From Siphonodentalium dalli (lineage: Eukaryota > Mollusca > Scaphopoda > Gadilida > Siphonodentaliidae): a stretch of 64,000 nucleotides of DNA. Positions 45,320 through 57,938 of this stretch are shown here, in pieces; within the stretch, counting starts at the first letter, position 1, and each line of letters begins with the position of its first letter. The DNA is taken from NCBI GenBank assembly GCA_032622095.1, contig CP136065.1, positions 53,935,949 through 53,999,948 of the forward strand, given 5' to 3'. The notes beneath the pieces are model-generated. The model saw only the letters and a list, made by a program, of their open reading frames with translations. It did not search any database and was not told the origin of the DNA. The position numbers were made by a program, and so were the translations under genes.

Positions 45320-46470
45320 AAAAGTATAAAATGTGTATCCCTCAACCCCATCATTGATACAGACTTGTGTGGCTGAATTTGCTTCTCTTGTTTCGAAGAT
45401 TATATGGCCATTTAATTTAACTCTATATGATTCGCGCTTCAACATTTTGAAGCAAAACAAAAGAAGCGCATGTGAATGTGTTTGGTGAGTCCGACAAAGG
45501 TAAACTCTAATACATGTATACCATGGTGTATTCTATTCCGCATTCTTGTGTGTGGTAACAGCGGATTACCAAGATATATGGTCACACAACGAGTGGAATA
45601 CCGAGATAATATCAAGAACAGGCAACGGCAAATAGTGACACCCAACCTGTTAGAACATTAGTGTGGTGTTTTTAGTCGATGCCGACCTTATCAGGCTTTT
45701 CAATTGGACTTTTATGATTTCCGCGCCTTTGGGCTTTAAAGCTAAGCGTAATATCCAGGGTTCAAGCTAAGCCTAATATAATTGGAATGATAGAAATTAC
45801 CGCGTTAGAAGAAATAAGTGAAATTTGTTCTGTGTTACCTTCTCGTGGCAAACACTATATGACGCTCGTCTAATTTCTGTGCAGAACAATGGAATAAGTT
45901 ACTAATTATATGCAATACTTCAGTAAGTCGTTCGGTGGAACGTAATGTCAGTATATATATACAAATATCTCGCATTAAACCCATCGATATCTTTTTATCC
46001 CTGGAACAAGAAATATGTCTGAAATTTCTTTTTGAAGTTTGGCACGATCAATTATTGTGACACACTTTTTAAGAAAAATCAATTCGCTGGAATTCTAACA
46101 TCATTTATATTATACTTTTATGGCTTGAGAAATATTCAATATGTCGCTGTTTTAATGTACCAATATCTTCTGTTTTAAGAGATATGTAGTTTAGATGTCC
46201 ATGATATCGTGCCCTATATCTGACGATATAATTTTCTATATTTGAGAATTTCACGCCATGCCTGCTGACCAATGAAACATTGGGCAAAGATGAGTTTTAT
46301 GCCATAGCTTCATAGCCAAATCCACAGCTGACCTGGCAAATCTAACACTGTGGTTTATTTCCAGCTGATTGCTCCCTGCTTGAATGAACCAGTCTGCTTT
46401 TCACATTGCTGCAATATATGTGGTTGCTGTATTTTGCATTGTATTAAATGGGGTATATATTACCCATCCC
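45320..46470. other. Non-coding stretch, nothing recognised
   Basis: No supported gene or repeat. Confidence 0.4.
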
Positions 46471-46829
46471 TTAGGGTACGTTCATACACTGGCAAGTTTG
46501 CACGGTATGGTTTACAGGCATTTTGTCATAGAAAACGATATTGTGCTATAATATGAATGGGGGAAATCACATAAAGTGCATCTGTGCCATAGCTAACTAC
46601 ATGCGAAGTAAACTCTCTGAAGATCCACTAGTACCGATGCTACTGGAATTTGCCTGTAAAACTCATGCAATTATCTTGCAAAAATTAATCATGCAGGTAT
46701 TTGAATGCAAATTCCAGTAGCACTGTTACAAGTGGAACAAGATAATGTTACTTCTCATGTTTTCTATGATGACCAAATGCCCGCAAAAACATACCGTACA
46801 AACTTGCCAGCATATGAACGTACCCTTAA
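46471..46829. mobile_element. Fold-back element with GGGTACGTTCATA ends
   Basis: Left TTA-GGGTACGTTCATACACTGG, right CATATGAACGTACCC-TTAA. Inner segments also pair, for example CTACTGGAATTTGC with GCAAATTCCAGTAG. TTA is present on both sides. It abuts the next element. Confidence 0.8.
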
Positions 46830-47090
46830 CTAGCACTATTTCTGATTGGGCTAAAGCCGCCACGTGATAATCCGGGAAAAAGTTATATTGGACTCCCGAA
46901 TGTCACATTGGACTCCCATCACAATTTCACCGATTCATTTCGCAATAGTTAATTCGTGACGTCACGGAGTCGCGATAAAAAAGTCGTATTGCACACCTGG
47001 GAGTCCAATATGACTTTCGGGAGTCTAATATGACTTTGTCCCGGATTATCACGTGACGGCTTTTGTCCAATCAGAAATAGTGTTAGTTAA
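46826..47090. mobile_element. Fold-back TTAA element with a central CRE-like site
   Basis: TTAA at both ends. Arms of about 90 bp (CACTATTTCTGATTGG; GTGATAATCCGGGA; repeated GGACTCCC). The centre holds a perfect TGACGTCA at 46957-46964. The partial copy at 36869-37041 preserves the same site. Confidence 0.85.
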
Positions 47091-47674
47091 GGGGTGGATA
47101 ATAAAATAAGATATTTGGTAATTGGCTGTTGTGCGAAATTATTAATTATTCTAGTAGTTCCTGTTACATAAATGAACAAAAAAGAAAACGACATTTTCAA
47201 CGTATTAATTAATGTATTAAAATCCATTATTGTGGCCTAATAATTGTTCAAAGTCAATATACAATGAAGATGAGGATATGTGAAATTAAAGATTTTTCGC
47301 CAGATAAATCCAATTTTTTAATTGCTTGCATTTTTTGTATGGATTTATGCAAAAGGCCCTTAACCACCAAATCAGTTAAAATGTCCTGAGCCAGTTTTTC
47401 GGTTGCCAACCAATTAAACATATATTTCAGTCAACATCATTCGTGACACAGAGAAGCCTCGCGAACGTCCATTGTGATACGACGCGAATAAGCAGGTTAT
47501 AATATTTTATGAACGCTCTCTAATGATCGCCGTTAACGGGTAATGTATGTTATATTTTGAGTTTTTTAGCGCTCGGCCGATGAAACTGTCTCTTTTAAAA
47601 GTCGATACCTTTCAACAAAAAAGTGTTTTAAAACAGCGATTGATATTCAATCGGAGTAACGCGTGTCACCCGAT
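47091..47674. other. Non-coding stretch, nothing recognised
   Basis: No supported gene or repeat. Confidence 0.4.
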
Positions 47675-48246
47675 GTTAGGATTAAGAGGTTAGGATTAAG
47701 AGGTTAGGATTGAGAGGTGAGGATTGAGAGGTTAGAATTAAGAAGTTAGGATTGAGAGGTTATGGTTAATATGTTAGGATTAAGATGTTAGGATTAAGTG
47801 GTTAGGATTAAGAGGTTTGGGATTGAGAGGTTATGATTGAGAATTTAGGATTAAGAGGTTCGGATTGACAGGTTATGATTAAGAAGTTATGATTAAGAAG
47901 TTAGGATTGAGAGGTCATGCTTGAGAGGTTAGGATTGAGAGGTTAAGATTGAGAGGTTAGGATTCAGAGGTTAGGATTCAGAGATTAGGATTGAGATGTT
48001 AGGATTAAGAGGTTATGATTAAGAAGTTATGACTAAGAGGTTAGGATTGAGAGGTTAGGATTAAGAAGTTATGATTGAGAGGTTATGATTGAGAGGTTAG
48101 GATTAAGAGGTTAGGATTGAGAGGTTATCATTAAGAAGTTAGGATTAAGAAGTTAGGATTGAGAGGTTAGGATTGAGAGGTTATGATTGAGAGGTTAGGA
48201 TTAAGTTGTTATGATTAAGAAGTTATGATTAAGAGGTTAGGATTGA
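47675..48246 (+). repeat. 14-bp tandem array (GGTTAGGATTRAGA)
   Basis: About 40 units with A/G variation at one position and a few 15-bp units. Each contains TTAGG, but the spacing is not that of a telomere. Confidence 0.95.
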
Positions 48247-48530
48247 CGAATTAACGGAGAATTAGTTAATTAATTATTTGAAAAACGTGTTTTTATGGAG
48301 CGTACCCCAAACTTCACCAAGACCCAGCCACCCAATAGGAGAATTTGACTTATGTCAGATCAAAGTTGATCACTTTTGGTATTGTAAGTTCTTTCAGACA
48401 AATATCCGTTATTTCGTCAAAGTACGTTCTATATAGAGTTATCGCCCTTCCTGATAACTCAGCATACTCATTGCGAAATATAATCCTAACCTCATGTTGC
48501 ATGCATGTGTAAGTCAGATTGAATATAAAT

Positions 48531-48690
48531 CGCTACCTAATCGCGAACCCCGATTAAGAATCTGTAGCTTTGGTCGTGAACCCCGATTAACTATCTGTCG
48601 CTATCTAATCGCGAACTCCGATTAAGTATATGTCGCTATCTAATCGCGAACCCCGATTAAGTATCTGTCGCTATCCAATCGTGTGTGTAT
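48531..48690 (+). repeat. Four copies of a unit of about 37 bp (AATCGCGAACCCCGATTAAG...)
   Basis: Imperfect tandem repeats, each with TCGCTATCTAATCGCG-like phrases. Confidence 0.85.
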
Positions 48691-48774
48691 TAGGTATCGA
48701 TGCGGCACTGGCGATATCAAGGAAGGTCCTAACTCGAGGCTCTGTCTCTCGTTCTATACTTCCGCGGTGGCACT

Positions 48775-49786
48775 CGTGCCATACCGACAAACCCATTCAC
48801 AGACTCGTGCCGTGCCGACAAATCCATTCACTCTCTCGTGTCGTACCAACAAACCCATTAACACACTCGTTTCATACAGACAAACCCATCCACACACTCG
48901 TGTAGTACCGACTAATCCATTCACACACTCGTTTCGTACCGACAAACCCATTCACGCACTCGTTTCGTACAGACAACCCCATTTACACACTGGTGTCGTA
49001 CCGAATAATCCATTCACTCTCTCGTGTCGTACCGACAGACCCGGCATCCACACACTCGTGTAGTACCGACTAATCCATTCACACACTCGTTTCGTACAGA
49101 CAAACCCATTCACACACTCGTGCCGTACCGGCAAACCCATTCACACACTCGTGTATAGTACAGACAAACCCATTCACACACTCGTGTCGTACCAACAAAC
49201 CCATTCACACACTCGTGCCGTACCGACAAACCCATTCACACACTCGTGTAGTACAGACAAACCCATTCACACACTCGTGTCGTACCGACAGACCCATTCA
49301 CACACTCGTGTAGTACCGACTAACCCATTCACACACTCGTGTCGTCCCGACTAATCAATTCACTCTCTCGTGCCGTACCGACTAATCCATTCACTCTCTC
49401 GTGCCGTACCGACAGACCCATTAACACACTCGTTTCGTACCGACTAATCCCATCACACACTCGTCTAGTACCGACTAATCAATTCACACACTCGTGTCGT
49501 ACCGACTAATCAATTCACTCTCTCGTGCCGTACCGACTAACCCATTCACACACTCGTGTCGAATCGACTAACCCGTTCACACACTCGTGTAGTACCGACT
49601 AATCCATTCAGACACTCGTGTAGTACCGACTAACCCATTCACACACACACTCGTGTAGTACCGACTAACCCATTCACACACTCGTGTCGTATCGACTAAC
49701 CCATCCACACACTCGTGTAGTACCGACTAATACATTCACACACTCGTGTCGTACCGACTAACACATTCACACACACACTCGTATCG
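48775..49786 (+). repeat. 31-bp tandem array
   Basis: About 33 units built on CACACACTCGTGTCGTACCG followed by ACTAACCCATT, with mixed variants (GACAAACCC/GACTAATCC; TCTCTCG). Open frames on both strands derive from the repeat. Confidence 0.95.
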
Positions 49787-50321
49787 GTCTGTTTATGTAC
49801 TTTCCGGTGCGTTAGTTCAAAAATTGGATGAGCAATCTGTACGGAGGTAAGATATTTGCTCGCTGAATACGTGTTGCTATATAAGACTCAAAATTCCGAG
49901 AATAAAATTTACAGCGATATACAATCACTGCGATGTCCTGTGATTACATCGCATTACGAGACAACATTTCCATCGGAAACGTTTGTGTCGCTGCTGTATT
50001 TGGCGCTTGAAACGTTGACATTTTGCAAGGAATCTAGAGCTGTAAACCCTTCCAGACATCTTGCCCGAAGTGCCAAGTAATAATGCGGATTACATGGATT
50101 TACATAATTATGCCAGCCCGTCCGCCAGGATAATTATGATGTTCCGGATACTCTAACTACTTGTGATAGCCCAGCTAGTTTCTCCTGCGACTGATCGACA
50201 AGACTCGATATGTCCTTACAGACCAGTATACAGGGGTGACGAAAAGCAACATCTACTTAGTGACGGAAACGTGGTTAAAATATCCCTTTGATAACTGGAG
50301 CTTCCTCTATTTTTTGCGAAA
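49787..50321. other. Non-coding stretch, nothing recognised
   Basis: A 74-codon frame at 49856-50080 has no recognised domain. Confidence 0.4.
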
Positions 50322-50487
50322 ACCCTGTGCCAATGCATTCTCTTACATATGCGAGCATCCCATAGTGCGCCTCACATATATAAGAGAATGCATTGGCCTA
50401 ACAATAGTTACCTTGACGTTATAAGCCAGTGCATTCTCTTATAAATGCGAGATTCGTATATATAAGAGAATGCACTGGCACAGGGTC
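50322..50487. mobile_element. Double-hairpin element, copy D (compact)
   Basis: ACCCTGTGCCA...TGGCACAGGGT ends. Hairpins at 50329-50397 and 50425-50479 with a spacer of only 27 bp. The second hairpin has paired changes (CCAGTGC with GCACTGG instead of CCAATGC with GCATTGG) and a shorter loop. Confidence 0.85.
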
Positions 50488-50718
50488 TTTAATGATGCAC
50501 CAACGCAGCTCCCATCATGAAAGTGTTATTACCTCGAGTTGTGTTTGTTTGAGGGTGTAAGCATGGTGGTGGTGTCTATAGCCAATCATCTTTGTCTCGG
50601 GTACCCTATCGATGAAGCAGCCTTTTTATTGTTCACTGATAGATCAGTTTATTTCTCATAAACCTATATATAACATAGGTATGGAGATAATATAAGCTAA
50701 ATATATACAATAAATAGA

Positions 50719-50861
50719 TAGAACCGCATGAGTGTCTGGATTTTGACGAATTATCGCACGAGATTGGTTGGCGGAGCGATCGTCCCGCACGAGAGGTATC
50801 GCGTTCCGCCAACAAATCGAGTGCGATAATTCGTCAAAATCCAGACACTCATGCGGTTCTA
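50719..50861. repeat. Near-perfect 143-bp palindrome
   Basis: Arms begin TAGAACCGCATGAGTGTCTG and meet near 50790. A few mismatches close to the centre. AT-rich surroundings. Open frames across it on the minus strand are artefacts. Confidence 0.9.
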
Positions 50862-51513
50862 TTTTTAATACATATCTCCGTATCATAGTAAGTTGACTCA
50901 CAATCGTACATCTCCGGTACAGAAATGTGAATTTAATTGAGTTTTAACGGCATTTTAGGGTTAACGCAACAACCAGACAGGGATCCCGTCTATCCGCGAG
51001 TGACCTTGACCCATCTTTAATGATGCGTTTAAATTAAATTCTAATAGCTTTTCCAAAAAAATAACCCAATCAGCGCGCTGCTATTTCGGCAAGTGGGTTG
51101 TCACCCTTGCGTTTAAAAAGTAAAAATAGTAACGGCGAGAACCAGTCTAACAACACTGAATGAAATAGTTCCGTCGACAGATTGCACTAGTGCAATTCTG
51201 AGAATTATCACACGCCTGGAAACTCGTGCGATCATGCGAATTACGTTGATAGATATGTAATAAATTATATAAACGAGTGGCGAGAAAATTATTAATGCTT
51301 GACTGCTTCCAGATAGCTACCACTGCATGCATCATTTACCGGACTGTTAGCTGAAAGTATCACGTGTACCTCGCCGACGATAGCAGACGATGTCGCGCTG
51401 ATTTCCTTAACAAAATTCGGCATGGATAGATCCCAATCGGCAAACCTCGGTGAAATCTGCAGTACCGTTCTCTGCTATGGTAAAATTTTCTGAGACAATA
51501 TTCAACTTTATTT
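50862..51513. other. Non-coding stretch, nothing recognised
   Basis: No supported gene. Confidence 0.4.
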
Positions 51514-51567
51514 TGGGCTTGGGTAGTGCAGTCGTTCTATTGGGCTTGGGTAGTGTAGTCGTTCTAT
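51514..51567 (+). repeat. 27-bp unit in two copies
   Basis: TGGGCTTGGGTAGTG(C/T)AGTC followed by GTTCTAT, twice. Confidence 0.85.
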
Positions 51568-52783
51568 TCTGACTTTGAGTTGGAGTATGTGATACAAAAT
51601 GGCGATACGTTGGAGCTCGTCGCAGACTATTCAAGCAGTGAATTGTTTAGATTGAACTGTTATGACTTGGTTGAAAAGTGCTATAGTAAAACCACTGCGC
51701 TACCCATATTCCCATTCTATCTCATTAGTTTGTGCCAAAAGCAACATCATTTGGGAAAGTCACTTTTTCTAATTTCCCCCCAGAACGCTCTGTCGCGCTA
51801 GGCGGAATTGAACGTACAACGATAACGCAATTCTTGCTCATAAGAAGGTAGTCTTATTGTGAATCCTATAATTTGGCATATATTCGTAATGAAGCCCTCA
51901 ACTTATACGTCTAGGAGTTTCCTGGGGGCTAGAGAGATATTTGCTCAAGAGGAAAGCAGATGATCATACGAACGTAAATCGTCTCTATTTTTTGATCATT
52001 TGGTCAAAGGAAAAGCTAGATTCGCTTTAGTATACTTCATTATTGTAACGCGGTATCAAACAGGCCCCTAATTGCTTAGTTCGAAATGTCTACAACACCC
52101 CAAGCCAGTGTAACTCGTTCAGCAATTAAATATGCATTGCTGGCCAATACATCAAATGCTATTAGTGGCAACCTCTCATACATCACAGAACCTAGCTGCT
52201 GGAATTGTAATTGATGAAAATAACGTGCCGTGATATTAAACTGGACACCATTAATGAGCGAAATTACTGTTGAATTTCAAAGGAGGATAACTCATGACTC
52301 ATTTGAAATTAGCTGACAAACCGTTGACCATTAAACATATCATTACAAACTAATGTATACTGAGATGTTACTAAGACCTTAACTTAATGATAGAGTTGAT
52401 ATTGTCATCAAGTTAATAGATTATTTTAGGTGGGGAAAGCTCTTCTTGTCTGGAAATTCAGGAAATGAAATTTTGGAAGTGTGCCAAATTGCAATGAAGC
52501 CACAAGTTCATGGTGTAACTTTGTTAATGGAATATTTAATTTTTGAATAAAAAAAAATGATTTGGCTATAGATGACGAAATACATCATTACTGTGCAACT
52601 TTGATACAAACAATAAAATGTAACAATGGCGAAAGTGGTTCCAATCCCCTTGCGCGATGGTTGATGTTTGGGACAAAGGTACGACATCATGATTCGTGAA
52701 AATGAGCAAACGATATATGCGTGTAGTGTGAAGTTACCCCTATGTGATCATTCGTCCAACAATAACACTCAGAAAGAGAGATA
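51568..52783. other. Non-coding stretch, nothing recognised
   Basis: No supported gene or repeat. Confidence 0.4.
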
Positions 52784-52900
52784 GAGAGATATATAGAGAA
52801 CGAAAGAGAGAGAGAGATAGATATATAGATAGATAGATACTTTATTACTCCATATCAACGGAGATTACACAAACACAAATAACAAATTATCAAATTCGTG
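52784..52900 (-). mobile_element. Probable retroelement 3' end with GATA-type microsatellite tail
   Basis: GAGAGATA/GATA repeats (52784-52842) adjoin ACTTTATTACTCCATATCAACG. On the minus strand this reads as sequence ending in AATAAAGTATCTATCTATC, a common non-LTR retrotransposon tail form. Confidence 0.4.
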
Positions 52901-54687
52901 TTATGATTATGGGTTAATATACCTTAACGATCAAACTCGTGATTTGGGACTCCATAAGAATATTCATGGACATCACCAAACAAACTTACAACATACCTTA
53001 GGCAAATAAAAGAGCACATGCGTTTTCAAATTTACGAGATTCTATTAATTCATCATGCAATTAAAATTTATCTGATGCAACATTTTATGTATTGAACCCT
53101 TGTGAAGATTAAGTGGTCCTGCTGAATTGGTATGATGCTGTCAAGGAAGTGTACCGTTATGCTTTTTAAAGTTGTCATTTTCGCAGTTAATCAGAGCAGT
53201 CTGAGAAGATGACAGTGTCCAAGGGAAACATTCCATAACATACATATTTTAAAAATATTTTAATCTTGGCCTGGCTGATGTTTGCAAAACGACAGTAGTA
53301 GACATTTGGAGACAGTGTTTGGAATCTTTTGTCGCTTACAATTGATTCTGCATTATTCTGATAAGTCGAGCTGTCCATATTAATTTGAAAATTAGCTAGA
53401 TCAAGCCAGAATTAATTTTAACCGAATAACACTTTAATACAGTATGTTCGATTTAAGTCGGAAAATTTGCGTGATGTCAGCTGTCAAACCAGCATATTGA
53501 GGGGACCGATAAATTGCATTGTAGTTTGGATTTTGTCAAGGGTTTGCAGGTCCAGAAGAAAAAAAGTTAAAAATACAAGTACTTTCAAGCACATCTATGT
53601 GCCATGTTGTTTTTATGTGTAACCAATACAGGTAAGTACGTGACTGACCAGGTAACACGAGTTCCAGGGTAAGTAACACAAACCCTAGCACACCAGAAAG
53701 AGAAACCAAGACAGAGTAATGCACTGGGAGGTTGACCAAAGGCCTTTTTGTTAGTCAGCAGAGTTTTTGGTAAGAAAGAAAAATGGCTTAAACATATTCG
53801 TCATTTTACTCACATAATATTGACGGTGCAAAAAAATGTAATGATGTCAAAAACAAGAGGAGAGTGTGTGCAAAGTATATGAAAGAAGGGGGGTATATTA
53901 GGGTCAGGGTCCCAATCACATGCAGATACTGTGTTCTTCGTGTTCTTGGCAAAATTTAACAGTTGGAGAGCAAAGTCCCGGAGCGGCTAAAAGACTTTTG
54001 AGAAGTAATTTGGAACGTACAGGTCGAAAGAGGATAATTAAAATCAAAGACCCCTAAACAAAATTAATTTAAGGAAAAAGATAAAAACTTTAAAATTTCA
54101 AAGACCAAAGAGGTAAAGTTTTGAAAAGTCAAAAGATAATATAAAACAATAGGATCTTCCTCAGTTGCAAATCGCTAACCTGTGTCATATTAAGCATGTG
54201 AACACAAGCGTATCGGCCTTTACTCGCACGAGGGCCCTGACACGTGTATGGCCCATTCAATTATCGTATTACCATGATAATGTTGTATAGTGTCCATGTT
54301 AGATATGTGATCGATCCCTCACGAATTTGTTTGAACCATCAAAAAGATAAAATTTACTACTGAATATGATTTAATTTTTGTTGCTCAACTCACGCTCTGA
54401 TAATGTGGTTTTGGGCCTCACCGTGTGAGCGACGATATCTGATATGTAGCATTTTCTGGTGGATGCATGATGTCTTCCACATTGCTGTACATTTAGTCAT
54501 GTAATGACAAGTGTGTGTTACGTATTTGTTATTGATTCTTAGATTAACATGTGGTCCCAAATGCAGATGGCAGTTCTGGCAGTTCCGACGTGATATACAC
54601 GTTAGCAGTCGATATCTGCGCACAAACTTCATGCAGGGTTTACCTCCCTTGTTGACTCGGTAAGACCGCTGCTATCGGCGACATTTG
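52901..54687. other. Non-coding stretch, nothing recognised
   Basis: Several chance frames under 81 codons. No domain seen. Confidence 0.4.
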
Positions 54688-55130
54688 GGTTACACTGGTG
54701 TAAATGTTTTCCGTAGGCCTCAGTGCTAACGTTTTAATGTATACTGTTGGCAATATAAATGTTGGGTCCAAAATTTTCTTTAAATCTGAAAAATTGACAT
54801 TTTGGGAAACTTTTTACTCAAAAAAATCATGTCTGTCTGGCAGGGAATTCGCCTTTAAATCTTGTGTTTTCGTAACTAGTGTCACAACCGCATAAAAAAA
54901 TAATGTCATATTTTAGACCACACCAACATTTTCAAACTTCACTACAAAGGGTTAATTCCTGTGCCAATGGTTATTTTACCTCTGGGAAATCATAGGAAGA
55001 GGTGTGATGATTTTTTTTATGCGAAAAGGCTAATGACCAATCAGGGCCCAGTGTCTATTTTATTCTCTCCAATATATTCCTCCCGCATCCGCTAGATGTC
55101 ACTCCGAACCGTATTTACACCAGTGTAACC
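54688..55130. mobile_element. GGTTACACTGGTGTAAAT-ended MITE, copy 1
   Basis: Terminal inverted repeats GGTTACACTGGTGTAAAT / ATTTACACCAGTGTAACC. The end itself is nearly self-complementary (TTACAC..GTGTAA). About 440 bp, no coding capacity. Flanks TTTG and TAAAG fit a degraded TA duplication. Confidence 0.85.
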
Positions 55131-56032
55131 TAAAGCGATATCCCGCTTTTTCACGGAATAATTGTAACTCCCTACATTTCTTCAGAATTACCCATCAATG
55201 AAACAAATGTGTTAAAAAACAATATCACTTCTGTGGTTCTTTATTTATCCCACACAATTTAACCCCACCCCTTTAACACATTATTCATCAAAAAAGCACA
55301 ATTTTCCACCACCCGTCATGTTCAGGCCCCATGTTCACTCAGTTTTTGGGGTCTGGTGTTGCAAACTTGGATCAGCTATGGAAGACTGTACAAGATTCTT
55401 TCCATGAGAGAACTTCTGGTGATGTGAGGTCATTGAGTCCAGATCTGATCAGCTGAACATCAAGCGCATGACATTATCAGTGCATGGAAGACTAAAATAT
55501 GACATTTTCAGGTCTGCAAGGGTGATCCAAGATAACTGGATGTGGGTGTATATTGAATTAGTTGAATAAAGATATTCTCTCTTTGTATTGCTGAAGCATT
55601 TTCTTAAATGTGTCCAAGTTTTAGTGCTATTAACCTTCAAATGGCCATACCCACCAGTGGAAATGACACACTTTTATGATATATATCTGTATATCACTGG
55701 CTATAAAATCCAAAATACTTGTTAGATTAGCTTCTTATAACAATTGATATGTGTGTCATTGACATGCTCATTTTATGGGTCATTTGCATTATCATGTGAC
55801 TATTACCACCTTGAAAAGTTTTGAAAATACCTTGAAAAATTGGCATTTTTTATAAAAAATCATACTATTTTTTTGCCTGATGTAAGTGAAAGAAAACATC
55901 AGCAACAAGAATAGCCACACCATACATGAGATATTCATTGGACTGAAAGACCAGGCTCTGAAAAATGCATTAAAATGCTTTAAAGTGACTCCCAGTAATC
56001 AAAAATGCCAAAAAGCTATTTTTTCCCCTTTA
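55131..56032. other. Unrecognised sequence between the two MITE copies
   Basis: About 900 bp, AT-rich, no gene recognised. Confidence 0.4.
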
Positions 56033-56486
56033 GGTTACACTGGTGTAAATGTTTTCCATAGGCCTCAGTGCTAACGTTTTAGTGTATACTGTTTGCAATA
56101 TAAATGTTGGGTCCAAAATTTTCTTTAAATCTGAAAAATTGACATTTTGGGAAACGTTTTACACAAAAAAATCATGTCTGTCTAGCAGGGAATTCGCCTT
56201 TAAATCTTGTAAATTGTGTTTTCGTAACTAGTGTCACAACCGCATAAAAAAATACTGTCATATTTTAGACCACACCAAAAAATTCAAACTACAAATGGTT
56301 AATTCCTGTGCCAATGGTTATTTTACCTCTAGGAAATCATAGGGAAGAGGTGTGATGATTTTTTTTATGCGAAAAGCACACAAGGCTATTGACCAATCAG
56401 GGCCCAGGGTCTATTTTATTCTCTCCTATATATTCCTCCCGCATCCGCTAGATGTCACTCCGTACCTTATTTACACCAGTGTAACC
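56033..56486. mobile_element. GGTTACACTGGTGTAAAT-ended MITE, copy 2
   Basis: Same orientation as copy 1 and highly similar along its length, flanked by TA on both sides (TTTA / TATGG). A Tc1/mariner-type TA duplication is the simplest reading. Confidence 0.85.
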
Positions 56487-57938
56487 TATGGTGGACTTCC
56501 GCGATATTAAAATATATACTAAGCGATAAGAGCAAAATGCTGCCACTATTTAGCCCACAACCCCTGCATGTCGCCTGGTCTGTGACTGCTGATGGTAATA
56601 TTCGATGACAGTATCATCTAAAATCAGTGCAAACAAGCCAAACTCAAACTCCAGCCGAACATGTCTCATTACCATTCCGCCAGAGTAACGCACCAACAAA
56701 AGAAATCGACGCATGTGTCATCCAGGTTTATGCAGTTTTCGTTCACTAATCAGCCGTGTCTGTTATGGTACAAATTATGCAACGACGGTGCCATATCAGG
56801 GGAATCAAGTCGTAAGCTGTTTCGTTGCTTCCGAATTCTCATCGCTAATGTCTCACTGTGAGCTAGTCGCACAGTTAATATAAATTACGACCCTAATGAA
56901 ATTAACCTTTGTAGAAATCTCACCATTTGCATTTCACGCCAGTAAAAAGCCCACGATGAGCGTCACATTCAAAATGTAAAAGCAAACCATATCTACATCG
57001 ACGTCTGATAGCGCTGCCATTTGCCAATGGCAAAAATAATTCAAATTTGGCAAAAAATATTTTCATTTGGCAAAAGTTTTGGCAAGTCACTTTAATTATA
57101 TTAGTGGTGTTTTATATGGTTTCGGAAAAGTTAACACCTCCATTAAGATGCAGTTTATGTGGTAACATTATTATCGATGGGTCGAGAGATTACCAGTATT
57201 TAGTGTGATGGTGGTGTTTACATATACCTAATCCTCTTGTGATGTCCCCTTCTGATGAAGCAACTCTTATACCATTTTATTGTTTATTGTCGTATGATAA
57301 ACCATAATAGAGATGCGAGTATAATTATAAACTAACTCCTTTCCTATCGATATCAAACCGCGAGTGTCGAAACATAAAACTCATTCTAATAGAATTTGTC
57401 CAAAAAAAATTGTTTGGCAAATTATTTGGCAAAAGTAAATTTCGGTCCAGCGGGGACCCTGGATAGCACATTTGTATAGAATAGCATGCCAAGTCTTTTA
57501 TTCAGGTCTCGCAGTCGTCTTCCTGCATTATTTAGAGTTTAACTTCGTAATCTGAATCGAAAGACGAGCTACAGTCTAAGGCAATTCCGTTTTTTTTAAT
57601 GGAAATTTAATTGTTTCTTTTAGGCTTGCCACAAGCATGTAGCCGATTGTACTTCCCGGTAGAACCTAATTTGTTGAAGTTATAGCGTTTGAAACAGTGG
57701 TCCTGTGGAAACGAGCGCTTGAGTCACACGTCGTATGAACATATTGTCCTTGCTACTCAGATATATATTTCCAAAACTAAACGCTTTACGTAACCATCAT
57801 CAATAAAGTTCAGTAACTTCAGAAGTAGTAGTTGCAATGTGTCATGTTCCTCTTCCTTTTCACTTCAGGTCTTCATTTCGGCTGCCCCACTCAATAAAAA
57901 AAGAGTTCTTGTGTGGAAGTTTATTCTTGGTTCTTATA
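56487..57938. other. Non-coding stretch
   Basis: TTTGGCAAA-like phrases recur at 57018-57090 and 57408-57440. No gene recognised. Confidence 0.4.

Noticed and set aside
47675-48246. Telomeric TTAGG repeat
   Set aside because: TTAGG occurs once per 14-bp unit, not as a pentamer array. It is an interstitial minisatellite.
48775-49786. CRISPR-like regular repeats
   Set aside because: Units are directly tandem with no unique spacers, and the DNA is eukaryotic.
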